A stretch of DNA of 64,000 nucleotides from Varibaculum cambriense (GCF_022133705.1 NZ_JAKNHJ010000013.1:1-64000), one strand, 5' to 3'; shown: positions 1 through 10,029, counted from the first letter of the stretch. The notes: a model not told the origin generated them from the letters alone. Numbers and translations: made by a program.

Positions 1-1
1 C

Positions 2-28
2 TACGCCCCAACGAGCGCGGGAGAGTAA
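2..28 (+). CDS. possible C-terminal tail of a gene starting left of the window
   Basis: An open frame enters from the left edge, reads YAPTSAGE and stops with TAA 22 bases before a strong hairpin terminator. The position just before a terminator is what suggests a real gene end. Eight residues are too few to identify a family, and chance cannot be excluded. Confidence 0.2.
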   Translation, partial: YAPTSAGE

Positions 29-50
29 GAAACCACCACAACCATTTTAA

Positions 51-96
51 AAAGGCAGGGTATAGAAACCAAGATTGGTTTTTGTACCCTGCCTTT
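51..96. terminator. bidirectional rho-independent terminator
   Basis: Bases 51-62 pair perfectly with 85-96 (12 bp), and the loop holds a smaller AAACCA/TGGTTT stem. T or A runs stand on both sides, so it can end a rightward transcript from the left edge and the leftward RNase D transcript. Confidence 0.7.
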
Positions 97-146
97 CTAT
101 CTTTCATTAGCTAAGTTATTAACTTATATATTGCGAAAATCAAAGG

Positions 147-1346
147 CTAGCGTTTTGTCCAAGCAGAGCATAGCTGCTCGAAACGAGATTCGAAATGCGC
201 TATTTGCCAGTCCCGGGCAGCTGCAGTTTCTAACAGATTTTGCAGATCTTTACCCGGTTCCCAATAGGCCGCTACCTGCCGGATAGCGCTAGGAGAAAGT
301 GCCAATTCTGCCCAGATCTGATTTTCCTGTGCCCAGGTAGATACGTCCTCTTTAAGCAGGCGGTAAAGCTCAGCACGCGCCGGATCAATTTTTTCCCAAG
401 TTGCTAGCGAAGATATTTCATGAAGTTTTCGCGGGGGTTCTCTCCCCGGTAATTGCTCTTTTCCCAGATCGCGTACCTTTTTTATAGCCTGCCGCCAGCG
501 CCGGGCATGACGGCGTAGTTGCCGGCGCTTCATAAACGGACGTCGTGATAACTCTTGGTAGGAAGTAGGAGCTTGTAAGACTAAGTCCACCAGGTCGCGG
601 TTAGGTAGCACCCGATGGGGTGCTAAATCAGCTTCACGTGCGATTTCATCGCGCTTATTGTAAAGCTCCCGCAGCAAGCCGAGCTGGCGAGGAGAACGGG
701 CTTTACCAGCACCTTTCAAATGCCGCCAAGGTTCGCTACCACGCGGACGATGGTAGTTGGCTAATGTATAGGAAAACTCTTGTTCAGCCCAAGATAGACG
801 CCCTGCGGCCTTCAAGTGCTCTTTTAACGCTAAGGCGAGCTCCACCAAGTACTCCACATCCAGGGCCGCGTAATCGAGCCATGATTGTTTGAGGGGACGC
901 AATGACCAGTTTTCCCGAGTATGGTTCTTAGCTAGTTTTACCCCTAGCACTTCCTCGGTAACTGCCCCCAGTCCCACGTGTTCATACCCCAATAGTTTCG
1001 CTGCGATCTGAGTATCGAATAGACGCGGTGCTACTAAACCTGCCCACTCCATACATTCCAGGTCTTCTTTGGCGGCGTGCAGCACCCAGGTACTGTTTTT
1101 GCAGACAGCGCTAAAATCCGATAAATCTGGCAATGCCAGAGGATCAAGTAAAACCAGGGGAGCGGACTGACCTTTTGCCTGGATTAAATAGGCCTTGTCC
1201 AGGTAACGGATTCCGCTGGCGCGTTCAGTATCAAAAGCCACGTACTGCCCGGGGGCGCGGTATTCTCGCAAGCACTCCCGGTATTGCTGCTGGTTATCAG
1301 TTAGGGGAACCGATCCCAGCCGGGGACGGTAAAGAGTTTCGCTCAT
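147..1346 (-). CDS. rnd: ribonuclease D-like 3'-5' exonuclease with HRDC domain
   Basis: A 399-residue cytoplasmic exoribonuclease of the DEDD superfamily, expected to trim the 3' ends of tRNA precursors and other stable RNAs. The first catalytic D-E pair is visible in FDTERASG (about residues 38-45), and a later conserved Asp lies in DYAALDVEYL (about 158-167). An HRDC nucleic-acid-binding domain follows at about 215-295 (SPRQLGLLRELYNKRDEIA). The length is usual for actinobacterial RNase D. The start codon overlaps the stop of the upstream DUF3000 gene by 4 bases (ATGA), so the two are translationally coupled; this pairing recurs in actinobacteria. A terminator follows at 51-96. Confidence 0.92.
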   Translation of the reverse strand: MSETLYRPRLGSVPLTDNQQQYRECLREYRAPGQYVAFDTERASGIRYLDKAYLIQAKGQSAPLVLLDPLALPDLSDFSAVCKNSTWVLHAAKEDLECMEWAGLVAPRLFDTQIAAKLLGYEHVGLGAVTEEVLGVKLAKNHTRENWSLRPLKQSWLDYAALDVEYLVELALALKEHLKAAGRLSWAEQEFSYTLANYHRPRGSEPWRHLKGAGKARSPRQLGLLRELYNKRDEIAREADLAPHRVLPNRDLVDLVLQAPTSYQELSRRPFMKRRQLRRHARRWRQAIKKVRDLGKEQLPGREPPRKLHEISSLATWEKIDPARAELYRLLKEDVSTWAQENQIWAELALSPSAIRQVAAYWEPGKDLQNLLETAAARDWQIAHFESRFEQLCSAWTKR

Positions 1347-1921
1347 ACCAGCTTTACCTGCCCTAGGCGAGATATTCCAGCGCTAACTTCCACCGAATAA
1401 CCCGACATCATCGCTAATAACCGCGATATCGCGGCCGCGTGGGGCGCCAAGTTATTTTCTAGAGGTGTCCAGGAGGCACGCAATTCCATTTCTGCCGATT
1501 CAGAGCGTTTTTTTAACTCGCCAAAACTGGCGGAATGGGAGCGGCTAACTGACCCGGCAGCCTGGAAAAAACTGGCATCTGCCTGGGTTAAGAAATCGGT
1601 AAACCATGACCAACAAACCTGGTCAGCCAGCGGTTCAGTGACTAAATCTACATCTACATGCGCACCAAGCATCGTAACTAGCCGAAATCGTCCCTGCCAC
1701 CCGGGTTGTTCCTGGGGGTCATAAAGAATCACTAGCCGCCCCGACCCGCCACTATGAGGAATGGTCTCCAAAGATTCACAATCCATACGGATAGCGGCAG
1801 CAAAAGGCGCAATTCCTTGCGGCGCCGAAATCTCACTGACCGTAACATGAGAATCATAGGGGGCTTCCCGCAAGGTGAGCAGAGCATCGGTAAACTCTGC
1901 AGGTGTCTTTTGATTCACCAT
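1343..1921 (-). CDS. DUF3000 family protein
   Basis: A 192-residue protein recognised as the actinobacterial DUF3000 family, whose function is unknown. It has no signal peptide or membrane segment and is predicted cytoplasmic. Typical stretches are SGRLVILYDPQEQPGWQGRF and MLGAHVDVDLVTEPLADQVC, about residues 78-125, followed by a W-rich segment (CWSWFTDFL). It is first in a two-gene operon with the RNase D gene, overlapping it by 4 bases, which hints at a link with RNA metabolism; that link is inference from the conserved pairing only. Confidence 0.8.
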   Translation of the reverse strand: MVNQKTPAEFTDALLTLREAPYDSHVTVSEISAPQGIAPFAAAIRMDCESLETIPHSGGSGRLVILYDPQEQPGWQGRFRLVTMLGAHVDVDLVTEPLADQVCWSWFTDFLTQADASFFQAAGSVSRSHSASFGELKKRSESAEMELRASWTPLENNLAPHAAAISRLLAMMSGYSVEVSAGISRLGQVKLV

Positions 1922-2137
1922 TTCAGCGTAGGCAGGAAACCTCTCCTAAACTCACTGCCACGCCGATAATCAGCCGACCTAGCTGTAAACATACCAATTA
2001 TCCGGTTGGGAAAATGATTTCTTGATCAGATATTGTGATGGGATAAGCAACGCTTCTTGGCAATAAGATTCGGGTGGCCTCCGGGGCAATGAGTAAGATT
2101 TGATAGCATTGAGTGGCTCAAATCTTAGGGAGGCACT

Positions 2138-3481
2138 GTGGCAGGAAAACAGGATATAGGGTTTCAACCGGTTATCCCAGGAACCGATATCGGAGCTTAT
2201 GCTTTGGCGCGTTCATTTCACGAGAAATGGAAGGTGAAACCAACGTTGCTCACGCTGCAAGTTCTGGGGCCAATAATGGCATCTGGCATTATTGATACTC
2301 GCTTAGTCGAGCCCAATGCCCTGCCCAATCCAGACTCGGAAATGCCGCTTATAGAAGGTTTGATTGCTATCGGACCGCAGCTGCAAAAAGAGTATCCAGG
2401 AAAAAAGCTGCTGCTGATTGCCAATATGGACTCCAATGTGCGCGATATTATGCGCCGCGAGGAAGAGCTGCGGAAATATTACGCGTTTGCCTTCCCCTCC
2501 CTAAAGATTATTGAAGATACCTCCGATAAAGCAAAGTTTCCGCTGTTGGCTGCCGAGCATGGTTTGAATGTTCCGCAAACTTTAGAAATTGATTTTTCCG
2601 GTTCGCTAGAGGACGAACTAGCTAAACTTGAGCAGGTAAATCAGCCTTTCCCTTGGATTATTAAACCGGCTACCAGCGCCGGTTACGAGCGTCTTAAATG
2701 GCCGGGTAAAGCGAAAGTCTATACGGTTTCCAATAAAGAAGAAGCCCAAACCTTACTCGCTAATCTCTATCAACATACTCATAACAATCCGCATGCCCGC
2801 CGCTTCGTACTGCAGCCCCGGGTGGAGGGCAACGACAGCTTTAATCTCTCGGTGACTGCCTACGTTGATCAAAACTTACGGGTAACTATGTTGGGATCAG
2901 CCCAAGTGTTACTGGAGGATCATTCTCCTACTGCCCTCGGTAACCCAGTGGCGATGATTACCGAACCCTATCCCCGCCTCTATGAGCAGGTAAGTAGCTT
3001 CCTGAAGGGAGTGGGGTGGCACGGCTTCGCCAACTTTGACTTTAAGGTAGATTCGCGCACGGGGATTGCCTATTGCTTCGAAGTAAATCCCCGTATTGGA
3101 CGGAACTCCTATTACAACACCTCTGCCGGAATGAATCCCATGAGGTTTTTTGTCGAGGACGTCGTGGAGGGGAAAGCGATAGCCCCGCAACGTTTAGGAA
3201 AGCGAGTCTACTATTCGATTCTGCCCAAACGGCTAGTGCTGCGGTATGTAGATAAACAGATGGGCAAGAAAATTAAGGCTCTTTACCGCCTAAAGAAAAA
3301 TCATGATCCCTTGTTCTACCCGGCGGATTTCGGTTTTAGTCTGCGCGGTCTCAAACGATTCGCTTACGTGATGATTGCCCGGGAAAATCACTGGAGAAAG
3401 TATCACCGTAATTACCCGGTAGCTAAGTTCCGTCAGGGGGAAACTCGCTCCCTCGATACTGCTGCCTTAACCCAGCCCTAG
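2138..3481 (+). CDS. ATP-grasp carboxylate-amine ligase of unknown substrate
   Basis: A 447-residue ATP-grasp enzyme starting at GTG with AGGGAGG at 2127-2133. ATP-grasp enzymes form an acyl-phosphate and join it to an amine. The central ATP-binding region is visible (WIIKPATSAGYERLKWPGK, about residues 170-190), as is a metal/phosphate-binding segment near FEVNPRIGRNSYYNTSAGMN (about 315-335). No signal peptide or membrane helix is present, so it is cytoplasmic. The family is usually annotated only as carboxylate-amine ligase; some relatives (D-aspartate ligases) build peptidoglycan cross-bridges, a possible but unproven role here. It stands alone between divergent and convergent neighbours, so context gives no substrate. 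Confidence 0.75.
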   Translation: MAGKQDIGFQPVIPGTDIGAYALARSFHEKWKVKPTLLTLQVLGPIMASGIIDTRLVEPNALPNPDSEMPLIEGLIAIGPQLQKEYPGKKLLLIANMDSNVRDIMRREEELRKYYAFAFPSLKIIEDTSDKAKFPLLAAEHGLNVPQTLEIDFSGSLEDELAKLEQVNQPFPWIIKPATSAGYERLKWPGKAKVYTVSNKEEAQTLLANLYQHTHNNPHARRFVLQPRVEGNDSFNLSVTAYVDQNLRVTMLGSAQVLLEDHSPTALGNPVAMITEPYPRLYEQVSSFLKGVGWHGFANFDFKVDSRTGIAYCFEVNPRIGRNSYYNTSAGMNPMRFFVEDVVEGKAIAPQRLGKRVYYSILPKRLVLRYVDKQMGKKIKALYRLKKNHDPLFYPADFGFSLRGLKRFAYVMIARENHWRKYHRNYPVAKFRQGETRSLDTAALTQP

Positions 3482-3553
3482 CCACCTGGCTTGGTCGGCC
3501 AGACCGCTGAAGAATCCCTACGAGCCTCCCAAAGGCAAGGCCGTGACAAGGCG

Positions 3554-5353
3554 CTAACCAACGATTAGCAGGGTGTCTTCACCTAGGATTTCCGCGGGCG
3601 GATTCTCCAGTTTCCCGTTAGTGAACGATATATAGTCACCTTGCGGCAGCTGCGCGAGTAAATCGATGATATCAGCACAGCTGTGATGCAGGTTTACTAT
3701 TACCTGAGCCTGCTTTGTCTTTAATACCAGTAGCTGCTGCTGACGCTGAAGGGAGATAAAATCAGCAAACACGCCCTCGCGACGCAGCGCGATCAAGTGT
3801 CGATACCAGGCGAGCATCTTTTTATGCTCGACCTCAGAAAGCTCCTGCCAGAGCAGCTTGGAGTTAAGGAAAGTAGAAAGAGCTTGAGGGGAAGGAACTT
3901 CCACTTCGCCATCATAAATTTTCTCCCAATCATGGGAGGCGAACTCGCGTTTTCTACCCTCATCTACGGCTTTGCCAATTCCCTCATCTGCATAGTCGGT
4001 GAAGAATTGGAAACGAGAACGGCTGCCCCATTCTTCCCCTTGGAAAAGCATCGGCGTAAACGGAGAGGCTAGAATCAAAGCTGCTTGACCAGCCAGTAAC
4101 CCGGGGGAGAGCTTTTCGCTAGGGCGATCCCCTAAAGCGCGGTTACCTACCTGGTCGTGGTTGGAAGCAAATCCAAAGAAACGGTTTCGTTCCATATCTT
4201 CTGGAACTGGAGCCCCCCAGTTCTTGCCCCGGAAACTAGAGTAAGTACCGTTATGGTAAAACACCTGCGAATATATTTTGCTTAGCGCCGCAGGATCAGC
4301 AAAATCTTCGTAGTAGCCTTGGGTTTCTTTGGTGAAAGCTACGTGAATACCGTGGTGGATATCGTCATCCCATTGTCCATCCATTCCGTATCCGCCCTCA
4401 TCAACTGCGGTGACCATGCGGGCATCGTTGAGATCAGATTCTGCCACTAGAGTTAGCGGTCTGTCCAACTCCTCCGAAAGGTTGTGAACTTCTTGGGAAA
4501 GTTCCGCTAAAAGATGCAGCTTGGAATCATCTTGGATTTCATGAACCGCATCTAGGCGTAGACCGTCAAACCCATAGTCAGCCAGCAAAGCCACAGCCGC
4601 CCCAATTAAGAAATCTCTAACTGGGCCGGAATCGGAACCATCTAGGTTATAGCCATCGCCCCAGGGTGTCTCGTGGCGGCTAGAAAAATAAGGAGCAAAC
4701 TGACTTAAATAGTTTCCGGAAGAACCCAAATGATTCAATACCAGGTCTTGGGCAACTGCGATTCCCAGGTTGTGTGCCTCATCGATAAAAGCCACCAGAT
4801 CTTCCGGGGTGCCGTAGGGATTGAAGAGGGCGTAAAGGCCAACCCCGTCATAACCCCAACCGCGCTGGCCTGGGAAAACCGCTATTGGCATCAGTTCGAT
4901 GACCTCGACTCCCAAATCTGCGAGATAGGGGAGTTTTTCTATGGCTGCTCGCAGGGTTCCTTGGGCGGTGAAAGTTCCGATATGTAGCTCGTACCAGACC
5001 TTACCTAGAAGTTTTCCATCGGGTTGCCAGCTAGAGGAGTGTTGGATAGCGGAAATATCGGCAGTCTGTACCCAAAGTTCACTACCGGGAACATACCTGC
5101 GCGCCCGGGGGTCAGGGAACGGCCCCTTTCCGTCTACTTCAAAAGCATAGGTAGTGCCGTTGGGTAGCGGACGCGGAGCGAGCCACCAGGAACCATATTG
5201 TACCATCGGGGTTTTTCGCGGTCTTTCTGGTGATCCTACCAGCAGATTTATCTGTTTTTTGTCCGGTGCCCACAGCGGTACTCGTCCGCATCCGGGTTTA
5301 AGCTCCCAAGGTGGCAAGCCTTCAAAATCTAGATCCGAAGGAGTTAAATCCAT
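3554..5353 (-). CDS. treZ: malto-oligosyltrehalose trehalohydrolase
   Basis: A 599-residue GH13 enzyme that cleaves malto-oligosyltrehalose to release free trehalose, the second step of the TreY-TreZ pathway. An N-terminal beta-sandwich (about residues 1-105) precedes the (beta/alpha)8 barrel. Catalytic segments are GLRLDAVHEI (nucleophile Asp, about 265) and LVAESDLND (acid/base Glu, about 303), and FASNHDQVGNR lies near residue 395. Its ATG directly follows the TAG of treY, with GGTGGA inside the treY end as ribosome site, so translation is coupled. It is the last gene of the glgX-treY-treZ operon. Trehalose would serve as stress protectant or carbon store. Confidence 0.95.
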   Translation of the reverse strand: MDLTPSDLDFEGLPPWELKPGCGRVPLWAPDKKQINLLVGSPERPRKTPMVQYGSWWLAPRPLPNGTTYAFEVDGKGPFPDPRARRYVPGSELWVQTADISAIQHSSSWQPDGKLLGKVWYELHIGTFTAQGTLRAAIEKLPYLADLGVEVIELMPIAVFPGQRGWGYDGVGLYALFNPYGTPEDLVAFIDEAHNLGIAVAQDLVLNHLGSSGNYLSQFAPYFSSRHETPWGDGYNLDGSDSGPVRDFLIGAAVALLADYGFDGLRLDAVHEIQDDSKLHLLAELSQEVHNLSEELDRPLTLVAESDLNDARMVTAVDEGGYGMDGQWDDDIHHGIHVAFTKETQGYYEDFADPAALSKIYSQVFYHNGTYSSFRGKNWGAPVPEDMERNRFFGFASNHDQVGNRALGDRPSEKLSPGLLAGQAALILASPFTPMLFQGEEWGSRSRFQFFTDYADEGIGKAVDEGRKREFASHDWEKIYDGEVEVPSPQALSTFLNSKLLWQELSEVEHKKMLAWYRHLIALRREGVFADFISLQRQQQLLVLKTKQAQVIVNLHHSCADIIDLLAQLPQGDYISFTNGKLENPPAEILGEDTLLIVG

Positions 5354-7873
5354 CTATTCCACCCGCTCCAGTATCCGCGCCCCCCGCTTAAATAGCAGCT
5401 CTTCCAAGCTTTGCATTCCTCCGGGGAAAACTTCATTCGAACAAATATCTTTCCAGGATCCTTCCGGGAGCACCACGGTATGCTCGGGGCGGAAATCTCC
5501 CTGATATCGGGAGAGCACCCCGGAAAGACGACGGGCAAGAGTGACAACTTGGGGGCCCGCTTCTTCGGTTCCGCGCGCAAAAGCTACCGCGTAACCAGTA
5601 GAGAGGGCGAGTGCCTCATAGGTAGCGGTAGCAGATACGAAGCACTCGGGGCGGCGGCGCCGTAGCCGTAAGATTGCTGCCGTAACATTGAGCTTCAAAT
5701 CATCTAGGTTTGAGCCTGCCGCGTGATCTAAGCCTTCTTGATCCAGATGGGAAAGTCTTTTAGCTAGCGCAGTGAAATCAACGGGTCGGCGATTATCAGG
5801 ATCCACCAACGATGTTTGGGTGATTTCTGAACCTTGATAAACGTCAGCTACCCCAGGCATGGTTAGTTGTAAAGCCTTATTAGCTACGATGGTGTAGCGA
5901 GTAGCTTGCTCGGTTTCGCCGTGCCAGCGAGAAACAATATCAGCTACCTTGGGGTCGCATAGAATCTGGTCGGCATAATCAAGGAGCTCGTTTTCACGGG
6001 TCTCATCCGGAGCAGTCCAGGTAGTCCAAGATTTTTGTTCCCTAATCGCTTTTACTAAATATTGGCGCAGCCGCTTAGAAGAGATCGGTCCATTATTATC
6101 CCAAGTGCCGATCAGGGTTTGCCACAGCATATTCTCGCTGCGTCCATCCAGGTCATTAGGACGGTAAGGCTGAGTTACATCTCGCAGGTCGGAAACAATT
6201 TGTGCCCAAAGCGTCGGGTACTGGCTGATAATTGCCAGACGCATACGCACATCCTCGCAACGTTTAGTGTCGTGCGTAGAGTTAGTGGTCATGGTAGCTG
6301 GCCAGTTAGTTTGAATATCGCGCGCGAATAGATGCAGATTATCGGCAGAAATCCCGAAAGCTTGCGGGTTAGAACCTACTTCATTTAGGCACAGCAGGTG
6401 AGTCCAGCGATAGAAAGTAGTGTCTTCTACTCCTTTGGCCATGACTGCTCCGCAGACCTGTTGGAAACGCACCAAGAATTCTTGCCGATCCAGGTCGCTT
6501 ACTTTCAAAGCCGCAGATCCCGTTTCATCTCCAAGCACCAGGGCAACTACCACCGCCATGGTGTCAGCATGTTCGGTATTCAGGTAGCGTAGTGCTCGCT
6601 TAGCCGCTGCCGTTACGATTTCTCGCGATAATGCGGGGGCAGGATTCCCTACCGTCACATAGGCGCGGTAGCAAGGCATTTCGATAATCAGTTCCCGCAA
6701 ACAATCAACCAGGGAACGGAAGGTGTAATCTCGCAAACGGAAATCATTTTGACAGATCTTCCATACTAACTGTCCGATACGGCGGACTTCCGCTGCCAGG
6801 GAGGTATCGATAATCTGGGCTTTGGCTTCGCGCTGCATTTGCGGATAGGACGAGGGCGAATCTGCCGTCAAAGTCTGCATTAGGGTTCCTAGCGGCAAAG
6901 ATGCGCGAGGGTCGACCTGTAGGGCGGTTAGCCGCCAGGAAGTGTCGTACCCGGTAGTGCCAGCAATTGGCCAGTCACTAGGTAAGCGTTCGGCGTCCTC
7001 GAGAATCTTTTCTGCCGCGATCCAAGCACCCCCGGTGGCCTCAGAGAGCCAGTGGAAATAGCCGGCCGGGTCGGCTAGTCCGTCGGGATGATCCACCCGG
7101 AAGGCATCGATGTAGCCGGCGTTGAACAGTTCCAGGAGTAAGGCGTGGGTAGAGTCAAATACGTCGCGTTCTTCTACCCGCAGTGCCGCTAGGGTGTCGA
7201 CGTCGAAGAACCGGCGATAGTTGAGCTCTTCATCAGCTACTTTCCAATGCGCTAAGCGGTAGTGTTGCCGTTCTACCAGTACTTCTAATGGTAGAGATTC
7301 AGTGCCCTCCGTCACCGGGAAATAGTGGTCATAGTAGCGCAGAATCCACTGCTCGCCCCGTTCGGGCTCCGTAGGAATTACCATCTGCTCTAGTTTGAGC
7401 TCTTGGTCAGCTAAAACTTGCCCGATTCGTTTTCCGAGGACGGGCATCAGAATCGGTTGATCAATATCGATATCGAACCAGTGAGCATAGGGGGATTCCT
7501 TCCCCCTCTTGAGCACCGACCACATCGGGCGGTTAATCCAGACTGGAGTCGGTACCGCCATATGGTTAGGAACCAGGTCGACAACCAGTCCCAATCCTTC
7601 CTGGTGGGCGGCATCGGCGAGTTCTTCAAACTGGGTACGCCCACCCAATTCTTTAGAAATATGGGTGTGGTCTACTACGTCATAGCCATGCATCGATCCG
7701 GGGACCGCTTGCAAAATGGGGGAGAGGAATAGATCGGTGATTCCCAGGTTCCGCCAGTATCCCAGGTGTTCGCGGGCATCTTTAAAGGTAAAATCTTCAC
7801 TCAGCTGCAGGCGATAAGTGCTGATAGGAAGATGTTTTCCCTGAGTGGGCAGGTGGGGATGCTGACTGTTCAT
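5354..7873 (-). CDS. treY: malto-oligosyltrehalose synthase
   Basis: An 839-residue GH13 enzyme that isomerises the reducing-end alpha-1,4 bond of maltodextrin to alpha-1,1, giving maltooligosyl trehalose for TreZ. The N-terminal STYRLQL start, DLVPNHMA (about 95-102), DAFRVDHPDGLADP (nucleophile Asp, about 255) and AAEKILE (acid/base Glu) mark the family. A long C-terminal domain carries VADVYQGSE and LVDPDNRRPVD. The length is somewhat above 700 residues, as usual for TreY. The ribosome site AAGGAG overlaps the glgX stop codon 11 bases upstream, so glgX and treY are coupled. It is the middle gene of the operon. Confidence 0.95.
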   Translation of the reverse strand: MNSQHPHLPTQGKHLPISTYRLQLSEDFTFKDAREHLGYWRNLGITDLFLSPILQAVPGSMHGYDVVDHTHISKELGGRTQFEELADAAHQEGLGLVVDLVPNHMAVPTPVWINRPMWSVLKRGKESPYAHWFDIDIDQPILMPVLGKRIGQVLADQELKLEQMVIPTEPERGEQWILRYYDHYFPVTEGTESLPLEVLVERQHYRLAHWKVADEELNYRRFFDVDTLAALRVEERDVFDSTHALLLELFNAGYIDAFRVDHPDGLADPAGYFHWLSEATGGAWIAAEKILEDAERLPSDWPIAGTTGYDTSWRLTALQVDPRASLPLGTLMQTLTADSPSSYPQMQREAKAQIIDTSLAAEVRRIGQLVWKICQNDFRLRDYTFRSLVDCLRELIIEMPCYRAYVTVGNPAPALSREIVTAAAKRALRYLNTEHADTMAVVVALVLGDETGSAALKVSDLDRQEFLVRFQQVCGAVMAKGVEDTTFYRWTHLLCLNEVGSNPQAFGISADNLHLFARDIQTNWPATMTTNSTHDTKRCEDVRMRLAIISQYPTLWAQIVSDLRDVTQPYRPNDLDGRSENMLWQTLIGTWDNNGPISSKRLRQYLVKAIREQKSWTTWTAPDETRENELLDYADQILCDPKVADIVSRWHGETEQATRYTIVANKALQLTMPGVADVYQGSEITQTSLVDPDNRRPVDFTALAKRLSHLDQEGLDHAAGSNLDDLKLNVTAAILRLRRRRPECFVSATATYEALALSTGYAVAFARGTEEAGPQVVTLARRLSGVLSRYQGDFRPEHTVVLPEGSWKDICSNEVFPGGMQSLEELLFKRGARILERVE

Positions 7874-7884
7874 CGAGGTTCTCC

Positions 7885-10029
7885 TTATTCCTCCACTACT
7901 TCGCGGATAAGTACCACTACCGAGCGGTCTAGCAGCTCGAGTTGGTCATTAGCTCCATATTCGATTTCCTCTTCAGTATCGCTGCCGGGAAGGTCTTCCA
8001 TAGTAGAGATCGCGACTTTCCAGCCGGAGCCGTGCCCTTCCGGTATCTGGAAGGTGCAAGGCTCCGGGTCGGCGTTAAATAGCAACAGGAAAGAGTCATC
8101 AACAATGCGTTGTCCGCGCGAATCAGGCTCGCGAATCGCTTCCCCGTTTAAGAAAATCATCAGGGAGCGTGCTTCTTCATTGTTCCAGGCTTCTTCGGTC
8201 ATCTTTTGTCCATTGGGAGCAAACCAGTTGATCTCGCCCAGATCGGATTGCCCGCCGCGCGAGGGAGCCCCGGCAAAGAAACGGCGGCGATGGAATACCG
8301 GATGGTCATTTCGGAACTTAATCAGGTGTTTGGTGAACTCTAGGAGTTTATTTCGATAGTCGTCCTCATCAGCATCCTCGAAGGACCAATCCATCCAAGA
8401 GAGTTCATTGTCTTGGCAATAGGTATTGTTGTTTCCCTTTTGGCTGCGGGCAATCTCGTCTCCCATAGGCAGCATCGGTACCCCTTGGGAGAGGAATAGG
8501 GTAGTCAGGAAGTTACGGTGCTGACGCGCCCGAAGTTTATTAATTTCCGGGTCATCGGTGGGACCTTCCACCCCGCAGTTCCAGGAGCGGTTATGGGATT
8601 CCCCGTCGCCTCCGCCCTCGCCGTTAGCCTCGTTATGTTTCTCGTTATAGGAAACCAGGTCGTGCATCGTAAAGCCATCATGGGCGGTTACGAAGTTGAT
8701 AGAGGCATTCGGGCGGCGTCCACTTTGTTCATATAAATCGGCGCTGCCACAGAAACGGGAGGCGAACTCAGGTAGTGTGGCATAGTTGCCGCGCCAAAAA
8801 TCGCGAACCGTGTCGCGGTATTTTCCGTTCCATTCGCTCCACATGGAGGGGAAACCCCCAACCTGGTAGCCGCCATCTCCTACGTCCCAAGGTTCGGCGA
8901 TTAGCTTTAGCTGGGAAAGCACCGGATCTTGGTGGATAATATCGAAAAATGCCGACAGCTTGTCCACATCGTGCAGCTCGCGTGCCAAGGTAGAGGCAAG
9001 GTCGAAGCGGAAACCATCTACGTGCATCTCGATTGCCCAATAGCGCAGGGAATCCATAATCAGTTGCAGCACTGCTGGCGAACGCATGAGCAGTGAGTTT
9101 CCGGTTCCAGTGGTATCAAAATAGTGTTCTTTATCGTCCTCTACCAGGCGATAGTAGGAGGCGTTATCTAGCCCCTTGAAAGACAAGGTTGGCCCCATAT
9201 GGTTGCCTTCGGCGGTGTGGTTATAGACCACGTCCAGGATTACTTCGATCCCCGCCTGGTGGAGGTTTTTCACCATTTGCTTGAACTCTTGAACCTGTCC
9301 ATCAACCACATCTTGCGAACGATACTGGGCGTGGGGAGCAAAAAACCCGATGGTGTTATATCCCCAATAGTTTGACAGGCCACGTTCTTGCAAGGTGGAG
9401 TCATTAACGAACTGGTGTACGGGCATCAGTTCAATAGCATTTATCCCCAGTTCTTTCAGGTATTCGATGGTCACCGGGTTGGCGATCCCCGCATAGGTGC
9501 CGCGTTCTTTTTCCGGAATCTGTTCATTAAGCTTGGTGAAGCCTTTTACGTGCGCCTCGTAAATGACGAGTTTATGTAGGTCGTGTCCGGGTGGGCGGTC
9601 ATTTCCCCAATCAAAATAGGGCGTAGTTACCACCGAAACCGCCATATCGGGTAAGGAATCATCGTGGTTAGGCTGGCTGGGGTCGTTCCAGTCATAGGAA
9701 TAGAGTGATTGCTTGGCTCCCACGGTGCCATCGGTGGCCTTCGCATAAGGATCCAGGAGGAACTTGTTGACATCACAGCGGTGTCCTTGTTCCGGATCGT
9801 AAGGGCCTTCTACCCGGAAACCATAACGCTGCTCATCTCGCAGTCCCGGAATATAGCAATGCCACACATGGTGGTCGACTTCGCGGAGCTCAATGCGCTC
9901 TTCGCTACCATCTTCTGCAATTAAACAAAGATAGACTTTAGTTGCGACCTCGCTAAATACTGCAAAGTTTACCCCGGCACCGTCATAGGTAGCGCCGAGT
10001 GGATACGGTTTCCCTGGCCAAATTTCCAT
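7885..10029 (-). CDS. glgX: glycogen debranching enzyme (isoamylase type)
   Basis: A 714-residue GH13_11 enzyme that hydrolyses alpha-1,6 branches of limit-dextrin glycogen, yielding linear malto-oligosaccharides, the substrate of TreY. An N-terminal CBM48 domain (about 10-105) leads to the barrel with DVVYNHTAEGNH (about 265), DGFRFDLAS (nucleophile Asp, about 338), LIAEPWDVGDGGYQVGGFP (acid/base Glu, about 375) and VTAHDGFTMHDL (about 445). The acidic-rich C-terminal domain ends near residue 714. It is first in the glgX-treY-treZ operon. No clear Shine-Dalgarno precedes the ATG at 10029, so a leaderless or poorly initiated transcript is possible. Confidence 0.95.
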   Translation of the reverse strand: MEIWPGKPYPLGATYDGAGVNFAVFSEVATKVYLCLIAEDGSEERIELREVDHHVWHCYIPGLRDEQRYGFRVEGPYDPEQGHRCDVNKFLLDPYAKATDGTVGAKQSLYSYDWNDPSQPNHDDSLPDMAVSVVTTPYFDWGNDRPPGHDLHKLVIYEAHVKGFTKLNEQIPEKERGTYAGIANPVTIEYLKELGINAIELMPVHQFVNDSTLQERGLSNYWGYNTIGFFAPHAQYRSQDVVDGQVQEFKQMVKNLHQAGIEVILDVVYNHTAEGNHMGPTLSFKGLDNASYYRLVEDDKEHYFDTTGTGNSLLMRSPAVLQLIMDSLRYWAIEMHVDGFRFDLASTLARELHDVDKLSAFFDIIHQDPVLSQLKLIAEPWDVGDGGYQVGGFPSMWSEWNGKYRDTVRDFWRGNYATLPEFASRFCGSADLYEQSGRRPNASINFVTAHDGFTMHDLVSYNEKHNEANGEGGGDGESHNRSWNCGVEGPTDDPEINKLRARQHRNFLTTLFLSQGVPMLPMGDEIARSQKGNNNTYCQDNELSWMDWSFEDADEDDYRNKLLEFTKHLIKFRNDHPVFHRRRFFAGAPSRGGQSDLGEINWFAPNGQKMTEEAWNNEEARSLMIFLNGEAIREPDSRGQRIVDDSFLLLFNADPEPCTFQIPEGHGSGWKVAISTMEDLPGSDTEEEIEYGANDQLELLDRSVVVLIREVVEE

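Noticed and set aside
1133-1366. Plus-strand open frame opposite RNase D
   Set aside because: It lies wholly antisense to a clear family member and has no ribosome site.
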